From the NCBI RefSeq assembly GCF_900109995.1, contig NZ_FOCB01000015.1, positions 1 through 64,000 on the forward strand: a stretch of DNA of 64,000 bases, in the 5' to 3' direction. Shown here one piece after another: positions 27,948 through 36,301 of the stretch; positions within the stretch are counted from its first letter, which is position 1; the number at the start of each line of letters is the position of its first letter. Both the position numbers and the translations under genes were made by a program. The notes beneath the pieces were generated by a model. The model searched no databases and was not told the DNA's origin. It worked only from the letters and a program-made list of their open reading frames with translations. The DNA is from Pseudomonas sp. ok272 (GTDB taxonomy: Bacteria > Pseudomonadota > Gammaproteobacteria > Pseudomonadales > Pseudomonadaceae).

Positions 27948-28654
27948 GCCCGGTTCCTCGCGCAAGCCTTGATCAGGGCGCTGACCAAGGGTGGCAAGAT
28001 ACCGGCCAGTGCTGCGCGTTCGGGTTGGAACAAGGTGGCGACAAAGAATGGATGATCACTGAGCTCGATGGCCCGCAGGTCACCCATCCCGTCATGGCCC
28101 GTAGCCTTGAGGCTGCCGTTGAGCAACTGGGTTTCGAAGGCCGGATTAACCCCGTAGCGACAGCGGTAACCCTCTTGAATATCGGTGGTGGCATAGGCAT
28201 CGGCGATCAACGAGCCTTCGGCCAAGTGGATGCGGTCCACGGTTTCCACCAGCGTGCATGTCAGCGGGGTCACCACGGCGCGTGGGGCATCGGGTGCGAC
28301 TTCGCCGTGCTCGGCGTCGGCCCAGTCCAGTACATTACGGGCGTACTCAAGTAAGGCGTGCTGAAAGCCACCGCAGGTACCAAGGAAAGGGCGCTGTTGT
28401 TCGCGGGCAAACCGGATCGCCCACAACGCGCCGTCCAGGTTGCGATAGGGACTGGCGGGGACACACCAGACGCCATCGTAGTCAGTTAGCGGGGTGCTGG
28501 CATCAATGCGCTCGGTAGCCAGCCATTGAAAGGCTACCGGATGTCCTGTGTGCTGTGCGGCCATGTCCAGTGCCAGGGGAATGGCTTGATGGGCGGTGAC
28601 CTGTGGATCGTAGTCGCCGATCAGGGCGATGCGCAGACGTTGGGTACTGGCCAT
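27944..28654 (-). CDS. CTP-synthase C-terminal-like glutamine amidotransferase homologue
   Basis: A 236-residue protein equivalent to the class I GATase half of CTP synthase, without the synthetase half. The nucleophile region FLGTCGGFQHALLEYARNVL contains Cys94, and the PASPYRNLDGALWAIRFAREQQRPF block is typical of PyrG. The usual catalytic HPE motif reads FQPE here (Gln210, Glu212), so the triad His is missing and glutaminase activity is doubtful. It is coupled to the ABM gene and divergent from a LysR regulator. It may bind or modify a ligand rather than release ammonia. Confidence 0.8.
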   Translation of the reverse strand: MASTQRLRIALIGDYDPQVTAHQAIPLALDMAAQHTGHPVAFQWLATERIDASTPLTDYDGVWCVPASPYRNLDGALWAIRFAREQQRPFLGTCGGFQHALLEYARNVLDWADAEHGEVAPDAPRAVVTPLTCTLVETVDRIHLAEGSLIADAYATTDIQEGYRCRYGVNPAFETQLLNGSLKATGHDGMGDLRAIELSDHPFFVATLFQPERAALAGILPPLVSALIKACARNRA

Positions 28655-28690
28655 GGTGTCTCCCGAGACTTGTTGGATGCCTGGGTTCAC

Positions 28691-28732
28691 TATAATTTGG
28701 CGTTCACGCAAACAATATGGGCGTTTACCCAA
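28691..28732 (+). promoter_or_regulatory. Promoter and direct repeats upstream of LysR gene
   Basis: A perfect -10 box TATAAT (28691-28696), with a possible TTGTTG -35 box 15 bp upstream, is followed by two direct repeats, GGCGTTCACGCAA (28699-28711) and GGCGTTTACCCAA (28720-28732). They start 21 bp apart, two helical turns. The layout suggests an autoregulatory operator between the divergent LysR and amidotransferase genes. Confidence 0.45.
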
Positions 28733-29620
28733 GTGATCAATGCGCAGACGCACTATCGATTGGACTACCCGGACCTTGCCCTGGTTCTTGCCTTGGTACG
28801 TGGTGGTTCTCTGGCCCGGGCCGCGGCACTGTTGAAGGTCGATGTATCGACGGTGTTCCGCGCGGTCCGGCGCTTGGAAGCCGCGCTGGGCCAGGCGCTG
28901 TTCGAAAAGAGCCGGGTCGGCTATTTACCCACGACCCTGGCCCGAACCTTGGCCGAGCAGGCTGAGTGCGCCGAACTGGCGTTGGAAGCCGCGCGTATCG
29001 GAGTGGAGCAGGGCGGTGAAGTGATCAGTGGCACCGTGCGCCTGACCTGTACCGACTCGGTACTGCATGCCTTGCTGCTGCCAGCGCTGGCGCATTTCAT
29101 GCCGACGTACCCAGCGCTGACCCTGGAGCTGAGCACTTCCAATGACTTTGCCAACCTCAGCCGCCGCGACGCCGATATCGCCCTGCGCCTGACCCGTTCG
29201 CCGCCCGAGCATCTGGTGGGACGGCGATTGGGCGTGGTGTCGTATCGGGTCTGCGCCAGTGCCAGCTATGGGCAGTCGAACGACACTGATGATTTGACGC
29301 AATTGAACTGGATCGCCCCGGATGACTTCTTGCCCGATCATCCGACTGTCGCCTGGCGCCGTCAGCATCTTCCCGGTGTGCGGCCCAGCTATCGCTGCAA
29401 CAGCCTGCTGGCAGTCACCGAGTTGGTACGCGCTGGACTCGGGGTCGCAGCGTTGCCCGATTTTTTGATCGAGCCCGCTGCGGGGATTGTTCCATTGAGC
29501 GAGACGCTGGAGGGGTGCGACACCAGTCTCTGGTTGCTGACACGCCCGGACTGTCGAGCACTGCGCTCGGTGGTGACCTTGTTCGATGAGCTGGCGCAGG
29601 CCATTCGTTTGCCAGGCTAA
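28733..29620 (+). CDS. LysR-type transcriptional regulator
   Basis: A 295-residue LTTR if started at GTG 28733 (VINAQTHYRLDYPDLALVLALVRGGSLARAAALLKVDVSTVFRAVRRLEAALGQALFEKSRVGYLPT). The effector domain follows, with STSNDFANLSRRDADIALRLTRSPPEHLVGRRLGVVSYRVCAS. The frame is open another 207 bp upstream, but that part overlaps the promoter and the divergent gene. It probably controls the amidotransferase-like/ABM pair. Confidence 0.87.
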   Translation: MINAQTHYRLDYPDLALVLALVRGGSLARAAALLKVDVSTVFRAVRRLEAALGQALFEKSRVGYLPTTLARTLAEQAECAELALEAARIGVEQGGEVISGTVRLTCTDSVLHALLLPALAHFMPTYPALTLELSTSNDFANLSRRDADIALRLTRSPPEHLVGRRLGVVSYRVCASASYGQSNDTDDLTQLNWIAPDDFLPDHPTVAWRRQHLPGVRPSYRCNSLLAVTELVRAGLGVAALPDFLIEPAAGIVPLSETLEGCDTSLWLLTRPDCRALRSVVTLFDELAQAIRLPG

Positions 29621-29626
29621 GACGTT

Positions 29627-30157
29627 TTACTCCGGGGCTGAGTCGTTGCGCACTAAATGCTGGTGCATCTCCGACGTCAGGCTTTCGATGCGTTCGCTTA
29701 ATGCCTTGGTCATTTCAGTCAAGTGAGTGTTTTGCTCAAGTAATGCCAGCAACTGTGCAGTAGTTTGGGCAGCCTGGGCCTGGCGTTCGGTGTTGGCGAC
29801 TGCCAGGGCCTCGCGGTGTTGCGCATCGGCGTCGGACTGAGCCTTGTCACGGGCGGCCTGCCGGGTCTGTGCCAACAAAATCAACGGTGCGGCATAGGCC
29901 GCCTGCAGGCTGAAGGCCAGGTTGAGGAGGATGAAGGGATAGACGTCGAAGGTCGTTATCCCGGTCGTGTTCAGCATGATCCAGACCGCGACGATGAGCG
30001 TTTGTGCGCCGAGAAACATTGGCGTGCCGAAGAAGCGAGCAAAGGCCTCGGCCTTCAAGGCAAAGGTGTCATTGCCAAAGGTGGATGCCAGGTGAGCGTG
30101 GGGGCGGTGAAAACGCAGGTAATCAACGGCGGGCTTTTCGGGTTTGGACGAACTCAT
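29627..30157 (-). CDS. DUF1003 membrane protein
   Basis: A 176-residue protein of the DUF1003 family. An N-terminal block, ALKAEAFARFFGTPMFLGAQTLIVAVWIMLNTTG, contains TM1. TM2 is YPFILLNLAFSLQAAYAAPLILLAQTRQAARDKAQSDADAQHR. A C-terminal coiled-coil (about residues 120-170) follows. Function unknown. It converges on the LysR gene (6-bp gap). The 278 bp upstream show no gene that I can support. Confidence 0.88.
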   Translation of the reverse strand: MSSSKPEKPAVDYLRFHRPHAHLASTFGNDTFALKAEAFARFFGTPMFLGAQTLIVAVWIMLNTTGITTFDVYPFILLNLAFSLQAAYAAPLILLAQTRQAARDKAQSDADAQHREALAVANTERQAQAAQTTAQLLALLEQNTHLTEMTKALSERIESLTSEMHQHLVRNDSAPE

Positions 30158-30435
30158 CGTGGACTCTGCTGTGGTGTTGGGAGTGAAGTCACTATAGCTT
30201 CACGCGTTCTTGTCTGGCGGCTGCATGCGTACGATGACAGACGTTAGACAGGGTTTGACGCTACTGGCCTCGCGTTATCGATTCGATTGCGAGCGTTGCC
30301 TGGGGGCCGTTGCTGTCGGTACGGCTATGCGTTGTGAGGGTGCGTTTGTGTTCGGACCGCTTGATCGGCCGTTGATAGCCAGAGTGAGTCGATCACTTCG
30401 GGGTGTCGCCATGCACCTTTAGGTTGAGGATCTGA

Positions 30436-30753
30436 TCACTCAATCATCGCGTAGTCTGAGCGCCCCACCGGGTTGGGGGTAGAGCCTCTGACGCTCATGC
30501 TCCTACCCGGTGCAAATCCTGGGAAGAACACCAGCCCTTCAGCTTCCAGTCGATAGGCAAGGGCCAGGCGGGTGACATCGAGCACCTCTGCGCCTGACTC
30601 AAATCGTTGGATAGCTTCAACGCTGACTCCGGATTCCCTGGAAAGTGCTTCCAGGGACCAACCCAGCATTGCACGGGCCTGTGCGCTATGGGACGGAGTG
30701 AACTGGAACAGGGCGATGCGTTCCAGAGTGATTTTCATCGCAAGAGAGGCCAT
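30436..30753 (-). CDS. Small XRE/Cro-type helix-turn-helix regulator
   Basis: A 105-residue protein with a single HTH: QARAMLGWSLEALSRESGVSVEAIQRFESGAEVLDVTRLALAYRLEAEGLVFFPG, the usual XRE arrangement including the GLVFF tail. I chose the ATG at 30753, preceded by CTGGAGAAAACC. The surrounding 30-32 kb stretch looks accessory. The target is not known. Confidence 0.82.
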   Translation of the reverse strand: MASLAMKITLERIALFQFTPSHSAQARAMLGWSLEALSRESGVSVEAIQRFESGAEVLDVTRLALAYRLEAEGLVFFPGFAPGRSMSVRGSTPNPVGRSDYAMIE

Positions 30754-30915
30754 GGTTTTCTCCAGGGGGCGAGGGTGGTAAATCAAAATATACTGTGTTT
30801 TTGTACAGTTGTTTTGCGCCTGGATCAAACTCTTTTTTTGATAGGTGCTATTTGGCCCCTGCGAGGCGGGTGGCAATGCGCCGGTTTCCGCGGGACGTGA
30901 GTTGTACCAGCCAAT

Positions 30916-31863
30916 CTATTGCAGGCCTGGTGCTTCACGAATGATGAAATGGTCAAGGTTCTCAATGTTGGCATTGAAGACCCACTTCGACTTTCCGGGC
31001 AGTTGCTTCAGTTCTGGGGTTACGCCATAGAAGAAGCAAAACAAGTCTTTTTGGCTCTCCGTGGCGTATTTGATCTCGTCCAGGAATGCTGTGCGCTTGC
31101 GGTAGTTATCGATCAGCTTTTTGCTCAGGTAGACGCTGACCGGATAGGGCCGTTTTTTTGTCGCATCGGCAGGCATGAACCAGACCGGATCGTTGAAGTC
31201 GATGCGAAAGCTGTGTGTGTAATCCTCGATGTTCTTGATCTTTCCCCAGTAAATCAGGCCCTTGTTGTCCAGCAGGTATTCAACCTTCTTGAAGAACGAA
31301 CTGTAGGGCGCCGTATGCTCGCCAATCTTCAGCGGCATGCGCTTGAGCAACTCTTTGTCCGCGAAGTTCGAGACAAAACACTCCACCGGATGGGCGAAGA
31401 CACGGGTCTTGTCTGGTGCCGATTGTTGAGCCGGGTGCTCTGCATTGTGGGCCGCCGATACGGCTGTTGAGCCCTCTCGCACCCCGTCTGCAGCCACCGC
31501 AGGATCTGCAGGCTTGCGCACATATTCGCGTCGAGTCAGCAACAACTCCGAGGGGAAGTGTTCCTCCCGACGATCGTCTGGCTCTGCCGCTGGCATCGTC
31601 GAAATGGCATAAGGACAATCCTCAACATGCCGCGTGCTGGGCGTGTTTTTAAAATGCGGCGTGCGCACGTAGTTCACGTTCTTGGCATTGAACGTCGTCA
31701 GCTCATTCGATAAATCAAAAGCCATGCGACAGGTGTCGTTAGGGCACTGAAAGTGCTCCTTGGCTGAGTCGAACGCGACGGTCTCGTCGAAATTCAGATC
31801 CCGTACGTCATAGATCGACAACTTGTCGTCGAGGCTGAGGCAGTAGGCCAGGTCGAATTTCAT
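30916..31863 (-). CDS. Unrecognised 315-aa protein with possible N-terminal zinc-binding cluster
   Basis: Cys40, Cys45, His70, His79 and Cys83 (FQCPNDTC ... RTPHFKNTPSTRHVEDCPY) form a pattern like the CoiA-type or treble-clef zinc cluster, where a cysteine pair is followed by HF(A/K)xxx...HxxxC. A low-complexity Ala/Glu-rich linker (about residues 93-150) leads to a C-terminal domain rich in aromatic and charged residues (KVEYLLDNKGLIYWGKIKNIEDYTHSFRIDFNDPVWFMPADATKKRPYPVSVYLSKKLID). It has no signal or membrane segment. Codon use is less biased than its neighbours and the position next to nrdB is unusual, which suggests acquisition. Function unknown. Confidence 0.7.
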   Translation of the reverse strand: MKFDLAYCLSLDDKLSIYDVRDLNFDETVAFDSAKEHFQCPNDTCRMAFDLSNELTTFNAKNVNYVRTPHFKNTPSTRHVEDCPYAISTMPAAEPDDRREEHFPSELLLTRREYVRKPADPAVAADGVREGSTAVSAAHNAEHPAQQSAPDKTRVFAHPVECFVSNFADKELLKRMPLKIGEHTAPYSSFFKKVEYLLDNKGLIYWGKIKNIEDYTHSFRIDFNDPVWFMPADATKKRPYPVSVYLSKKLIDNYRKRTAFLDEIKYATESQKDLFCFFYGVTPELKQLPGKSKWVFNANIENLDHFIIREAPGLQ

Positions 31864-31944
31864 GACGGGCTCGGGTCCTTGAGTGGGGGAGGGTATTAAT
31901 AGTCGTTATGTCGCAGACAAGCCACTGTCCGGCGGCTGCGGCCA

Positions 31945-31982
31945 CAAAAAAGCCCTGAGCGCATTACACGCTCAAGGCTTTG
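31945..31982 (-). terminator. Rho-independent terminator after nrdB
   Basis: Read on the minus strand, AAGCCTTGAGCG/CGCTCAGGGCTT is followed by six T residues, 37 bp beyond the nrdB stop. Confidence 0.85.
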
Positions 31983-32018
31983 TTGATTCATCGATTCAGA
32001 CGGTATGAGTGCCTGGAA

Positions 32019-33266
32019 TCAATCCCAGCTCAACGCCCCGCCTGTTTGATACTCAATAACCCGAGTCTCGAAGAAGTTCTTCTCTTTCTTCAAGTCCATG
32101 ATCTCGCTCATCCATGGGAATGGGTTAGTGGTGCCTGGGTATTCTTCTTTCAGGCCGATCTGCGACAGGCGACGGTTAGCGATGAACTTGAGGTAGTCCT
32201 CCATCATCGCCGCGTTCATGCCCAGTACGCCGCGTGGCATGGTGTCGCGAGCGTATTCGATTTCCAGCTGAGTGCCTTGCAGGATCATCTGCGAAGCTTC
32301 TTCCTTCATTTCAGCATCCCACAGGTGTGGGTTTTCGATTTTGATCTGGTTGATCACATCGATACCGAAGTTCAGGTGCATGGATTCGTCGCGCAGGATG
32401 TACTGGAACTGCTCGGCGACGCCGGTCATTTTGTTACGACGGCCCATGGACAGGATCTGGGTGAAACCGCAGTAGAAGAAAATGCCTTCCAGGACGCAGT
32501 AGTAGGCGATCAGGTTGCGCAGCAGTTCCTTGTCGGTTTCGACGGTGCCGGTTTCGAACTTCGGATCGGAGATCGAACGGGTGTACTTCAAGCCCCAGGT
32601 GGCTTTCTTCGCGACCGATGGGATCTCGTGGTACATGTTGAAGATTTCGCCTTCATCCATGGCCAGCGATTCGATGCAGTACTGGTAGGCGTGGGTGTGG
32701 ATTGCCTCTTCAAATGCCTGGCGCAGGATGTACTGGCGACATTCCGGGTTGGTAATCAGGCGGTACACGGCCAGTACCAGGTTGTTGGCAACCAGGGAGT
32801 CGGCTGTGGAGAAGAAGCCCAGGTTGCGCATTACGATGCGGCGCTCGTCGTCGGTCAGGCCTTCCGGGTTTTTCCAGAGGGCGATGTCGGCGGTCATGTT
32901 GACTTCTTGCGGCATCCAGTGGTTTGCGCAGCCGTCCAGGTACTTCTGCCAGGCCCAGTCGTATTTGAACGGGACGAGTTGGTTGAGGTCGGCGCGGCAG
33001 TTGATCATGCGCTTTTCATCGACCGCAACACGGGCAGAGGCGCCTTCGAGTTCAGCCAGGCCTTCGGCGATGTCGAGTGTGTCGAGGGCGGCCTTGGCGC
33101 GGATGATCGCAGCCGAGTCGTTGGCGGTAACGGCACGGGCTTCAAGCGCGGCAGCACCACCGGCGCTGTCAAGGCGGTCCATGTTGGCTTCTGTCGCGTG
33201 GCCAGCATTGGCGCCTTTGGCGACAACTTCGCCGTCTTCTTTGTCGAATTCGTCCCAGCTCAGCAT
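32019..33266 (-). CDS. nrdB: Class Ia ribonucleoside-diphosphate reductase, beta subunit
   Basis: A 415-residue diiron-tyrosyl-radical subunit that supplies the radical for dNTP synthesis by NrdA. Iron-ligand motifs are ALDQ-like upstream acidic residues, [19 protein letters not shown] (EExxH and the radical Tyr region) and [11 protein letters not shown] (ExxH). The C-terminal tail [10 protein letters not shown] docks on NrdA. The partner nrdA is 23 kb away on the same strand instead of adjacent. A TATAAT-like -10 (33520-33525 on the minus strand) suggests that nrdB has its own promoter. Confidence 0.96.
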   Translation of the reverse strand: MLSWDEFDKEDGEVVAKGANAGHATEANMDRLDSAGGAAALEARAVTANDSAAIIRAKAALDTLDIAEGLAELEGASARVAVDEKRMINCRADLNQLVPFKYDWAWQKYLDGCANHWMPQEVNMTADIALWKNPEGLTDDERRIVMRNLGFFSTADSLVANNLVLAVYRLITNPECRQYILRQAFEEAIHTHAYQYCIESLAMDEGEIFNMYHEIPSVAKKATWGLKYTRSISDPKFETGTVETDKELLRNLIAYYCVLEGIFFYCGFTQILSMGRRNKMTGVAEQFQYILRDESMHLNFGIDVINQIKIENPHLWDAEMKEEASQMILQGTQLEIEYARDTMPRGVLGMNAAMMEDYLKFIANRRLSQIGLKEEYPGTTNPFPWMSEIMDLKKEKNFFETRVIEYQTGGALSWD

Positions 33267-33675
33267 GACGTGTCGTCTCCTGCGTGAGGGCCAGATGCCC
33301 GTGTGAAAACTCTGATGGTTGGTTATTCACACGGCTTGGTGGCCGCATTGGATCTAAAGGAATCGTTTTGTTGCAGCAGAACGCAGGCAAAAAACAGAAA
33401 TGTCTACGGGTGTCCTGAAGTCGCTGAACAGCGGAGCAGACGTGGTCAGCTCCTGCGATGGTTTCAGCGTGGCTTTCACTCTCATGTAAGGAGGTGTTGC
33501 AGGCCCGATTTACCGGCGCATTATAGGTGTTTTTTTACGCTTGTGGTGCGACGAAATGGCCTAGCAAGTTGCCATTAAGGCCGCTTTTCAGGACAGAGCG
33601 AGGGTTTATGGGGCTTTGCCCGGTATAGAAATTTTTTGCCGTAGATCAGGTTTTTTCGGCCAGGGTCAGGAACAC
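33267..33675. other. nrdB leader and promoter region
   Basis: A 409-bp gene-free gap. It contains a minus-strand TATAAT at 33520-33525, which predicts a leader of about 250 nt. Within the leader is a 9-bp inverted repeat, CCGTGTGAA/TTCACACGG (33299-33335), 30 bp upstream of the nrdB start. I found no pair of NrdR boxes here, unlike upstream of nrdA. The remainder shows nothing recognisable. Confidence 0.5.
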
Positions 33676-34497
33676 TCAATAAAACATGGACCGCGAGACT
33701 TCCAGATCGCTGCACAGCTGTGGGTTGCTTGCGTCGATACCCAGCTGCTTGAACGCGGGCAGGGTGGTGATGTCGATCTGAGCCAGTGGGTGATCGGTGT
33801 CTTTGTAGCAGTACAGCGTGGCAATCTGTACCAGGTCTATATAGTCGACCCGTTCGGACTGGCGCTTGAAATCCAGATACTGCCCCGGCAAATTGGCCAG
33901 CATTTCCGGAAAGTCCCAGACCCGCAGCAGTTTGTCTCCGAGCAGTGGGTGAATACGCTCAATGACATGGTTAAGGCTTACCGGGTCGGAGAGCAATTCG
34001 TTGTGATCCTCGGCGTAGGTCAGGATTGGCAGCACGCCAATTTGATGGACCAGCCCGCCAAGCGCGGCCTGATCCGGTTTCAACTGGGTATGGCTGCGGC
34101 ACAGCGAGTAGCTGATGCCGGCGATTTCCAGGCTCTTACGCCAGACGTCGCGCATCTTGCGCTCCACGACCTCGGAGCGGGCGTGAAATATTTGCTCCAT
34201 GACCAGGCCGATGGCCAGGTTGCTGCTGTAGTTGATGCCCAGCCGAGTGATCGCCGTATGCAGGTCGGTCACCTCTTGGGTGGCGCGCAGCAATGGGCTG
34301 TTGACTACCTTGATCAGGCGCGCCGACAGCGCGGTGTCACGGCTGATGACTTTGCTCAGGCTGGCGACACTGATCTCCGGGTCTTCGGCAGCCTTGCGAA
34401 TCCGCAGGGCTACTTCCGGCAACGTAGGCAGAACCAAGTCATCGTTATCGATGGCCTCAACCAAATCCTGTTGGACCTTTTTCGCCAGCTTACTCAT
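33676..34497 (-). CDS. HDOD-domain signalling protein
   Basis: A 273-residue protein with an HDOD domain over most of its length: LPTLPEVALRIRKAAEDPEISVASLSKVISRDTALSARLIKVVNSPLL, TDLHTAITRLGINYSSNLAIGLVMEQIF and GLVHQIGVLPILTYAE. It lacks the full HD-GYP catalytic signature, so hydrolase activity is not expected; HDOD proteins act in signalling. It neighbours ygfZ. Confidence 0.9.
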   Translation of the reverse strand: MSKLAKKVQQDLVEAIDNDDLVLPTLPEVALRIRKAAEDPEISVASLSKVISRDTALSARLIKVVNSPLLRATQEVTDLHTAITRLGINYSSNLAIGLVMEQIFHARSEVVERKMRDVWRKSLEIAGISYSLCRSHTQLKPDQAALGGLVHQIGVLPILTYAEDHNELLSDPVSLNHVIERIHPLLGDKLLRVWDFPEMLANLPGQYLDFKRQSERVDYIDLVQIATLYCYKDTDHPLAQIDITTLPAFKQLGIDASNPQLCSDLEVSRSMFY

Positions 34498-34519
34498 TTC
34501 GTTTCTCTAGGTGCTGCAA

Positions 34520-35461
34520 TCAACGCTGGATCTCGAGATCGCGATCCAGTTGGTAGGGCAAGTCGAGCAACTGCAAGGCCGGGCCTTCAAGTGCTGCAAG
34601 GTGTATGTCGCCACCTTCAGCCGCTTCGGCTTGCAGCACCGCGAGCAGCTCGATGTGGTGTTCGGCGCGGGCGGCTAAAACCACTTCGCCGATGGAACTG
34701 CCATGGGTGGGAGAGAATAGCGCGGTGCCGGGCTCGGGCAGTTCACTGGCGTCCAGTTGCAAGCGGTACAGTCGACGCTTGAGTTTGCCCAGGTACTGCA
34801 TGCGCGCAACGATTTCCTGGCCGGTATAGCAGCCTTTCTTGAAACTCACGCCGCCAACGGCTTGCAGGTTGAGCATCTGTGGAATGAACAGCTCGCGGGT
34901 GCCCGGCATGACCTGGCCAATGCCTGCGCGAATCTGGCCCAGCAGCCAGTCGTTGAGCGTGCCTGGGGGCAGAGTTGCCGAGAGTTGTCCGGCCAGCGCT
35001 TGCGCCTGATGGGCGGGTATCCAGAGCTCAGTGCGGCCAGGGGAGACACGAATGGCGATCAGGCCGTTATTGCGCGCCACCGAGTCGGTTTCCTGCGGGA
35101 CGTTGAGGCCAAGTGCCGCGAGCGAGGCGTCAGCATTGAACAGGCCAAAGCGAACCCAGGCGGCGCTTTCATCGGTCAATTTGGACTTGGAGAACACGGC
35201 GTACTTCTTCAGGTCGGCCAGTTGCGGCTCCAACAACTCGCTGGCCATCGCCATGACCACGCCGTCACCTTCCAGCAGGATGCGAAAGCTCGACTGCATG
35301 CGGCCTTTCTGGGTGCAGCGCGCGCCAAGGCTGGCCTGGGTGTCGCTCAGGTAGTTGAGGTTGCAGGTCAACTGTCCTTGAAGGAACTTGCTGGCATCGG
35401 AACCGCGAACGGCGAGCACGCCTTCATGGGACAAGGTGCAGAAAAAAGCAGAATCGGCCAT
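34520..35461 (-). CDS. ygfZ: Folate-binding YgfZ (GcvT-like) iron-sulfur assembly factor
   Basis: A 313-residue protein with the YgfZ signature KKGCYTGQEIVARMQYLG, containing the conserved Cys, and an N-terminal GcvT-like fold (AVRGSDASKFLQGQLTCNLNYL). It supports maturation or repair of certain Fe-S enzymes in a folate-dependent manner. It is divergent from sdhE and ygfX, a conserved neighbourhood in gamma-proteobacteria. Confidence 0.93.
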   Translation of the reverse strand: MADSAFFCTLSHEGVLAVRGSDASKFLQGQLTCNLNYLSDTQASLGARCTQKGRMQSSFRILLEGDGVVMAMASELLEPQLADLKKYAVFSKSKLTDESAAWVRFGLFNADASLAALGLNVPQETDSVARNNGLIAIRVSPGRTELWIPAHQAQALAGQLSATLPPGTLNDWLLGQIRAGIGQVMPGTRELFIPQMLNLQAVGGVSFKKGCYTGQEIVARMQYLGKLKRRLYRLQLDASELPEPGTALFSPTHGSSIGEVVLAARAEHHIELLAVLQAEAAEGGDIHLAALEGPALQLLDLPYQLDRDLEIQR

Positions 35462-35610
35462 GGGTCATCGCAGGGTAAAAAGTCTGGAGGACATCATAAG
35501 GGGGAGCCGCTGAAATGGGTAGTTCGCAAAGGATCGGCGGAGCCCGACCAAAGCCGACTGTTCGACGGGGACTGGGGCTGTATACTTGGGCTCTATTTGA
35601 GGAGCGCTCC

Positions 35611-35865
35611 ATGGTCGAAGATGTTGAACTGAACCGCCTCTACTGGCACAGCCGCCGCGGCATGCTTGAGCTTGACGTGCTGCTGGTGCCATTTGTGAAA
35701 GAGGTTTATCCGCACCTGAACCAGGTTGATCGCGACTGCTACGTCAAATTGCTCGAATGCGAAGACCAGGACATGTTCGGCTGGTTCATGGAACGCTGCG
35801 AATCCGAAGATCCTGAGCTGCAGCGCATGGTTCGCATGATTCTGGACCGTGTCCAGCCCAAGTAA
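35611..35865 (+). CDS. sdhE: SDH/FRD flavinylation assembly factor SdhE
   Basis: An 84-residue protein with the SdhE RGxxE motif ([15 protein letters not shown]) and the C-terminal [16 protein letters not shown] pattern. It promotes covalent FAD attachment to succinate dehydrogenase SdhA. The start at 35611 ([17 protein letters not shown]) follows GGAGCG. ygfX overlaps its 3' end by 17 bp. Confidence 0.94.
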   Translation: MVEDVELNRLYWHSRRGMLELDVLLVPFVKEVYPHLNQVDRDCYVKLLECEDQDMFGWFMERCESEDPELQRMVRMILDRVQPK

Positions 35866-36301
35866 CCTGTTTGAGTGCCGCTGGCATGCCTCACGGCAAT
35901 TGCTGGCGGCCTATCTTCTGGCCCAGGTGTTTGCGCTCGGCGCACTCTGGGTACTCGATATTCCCCTGTGGGCCAGCCTGTCTGGCGCGTTGATGTGCCT
36001 GGTGCATGCCGCCTGGGTGCTGCCGCGGCATATTCTGTTGACTCATCCCCGGGCGTTCAGCGGCTTGCGGCGCGACGCTGACGGTTGGCAGTTATGGAGC
36101 AAGGCCGAAGGCTGGCAACCGGTGCAGCTGCGTCCCGATAGCTTGGCATTGCCATTGATCGTGGTGCTGCGCTTTCGATTGCGTGGTGAGCGGTGGGTGC
36201 GTTCGATCTGCGTGCCGCGTGATGCGCAGGCGGCGGATGTTCACCGACGCCTGCGAGTGCGGCTCAAGTTCAGTCGACGTAGGTGGGTGGCACCAGAATA
36301 G
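35849..36301 (+). CDS. ygfX: YgfX inner-membrane protein
   Basis: A 150-residue protein beginning at GTG 35849, inside the end of sdhE. It has two N-terminal hydrophobic segments ([42 protein letters not shown]) and a basic C-terminal domain ([40 protein letters not shown]). sdhE-ygfX pairs are widespread. E. coli YgfX was described as a cytoskeleton-inhibiting toxin (CptA), but a role with SdhE is also possible. Its 3' end overlaps nadB convergently by 32 bp. Confidence 0.88.
   Translation: MSSPSNLFECRWHASRQLLAAYLLAQVFALGALWVLDIPLWASLSGALMCLVHAAWVLPRHILLTHPRAFSGLRRDADGWQLWSKAEGWQPVQLRPDSLALPLIVVLRFRLRGERWVRSICVPRDAQAADVHRRLRVRLKFSRRRWVAPE

Noticed and set aside
28526-28732. N-terminal extension of the LysR protein
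   Set aside because: The extension overlaps the divergent amidotransferase gene and the TATAAT promoter and is not protein-like. A start at 28733 gives the usual LTTR length.
30210-30422. A 70-residue plus-strand frame
   Set aside because: No ribosome site, no motif, and composition unlike a protein. The 30158-30435 gap is best called empty.
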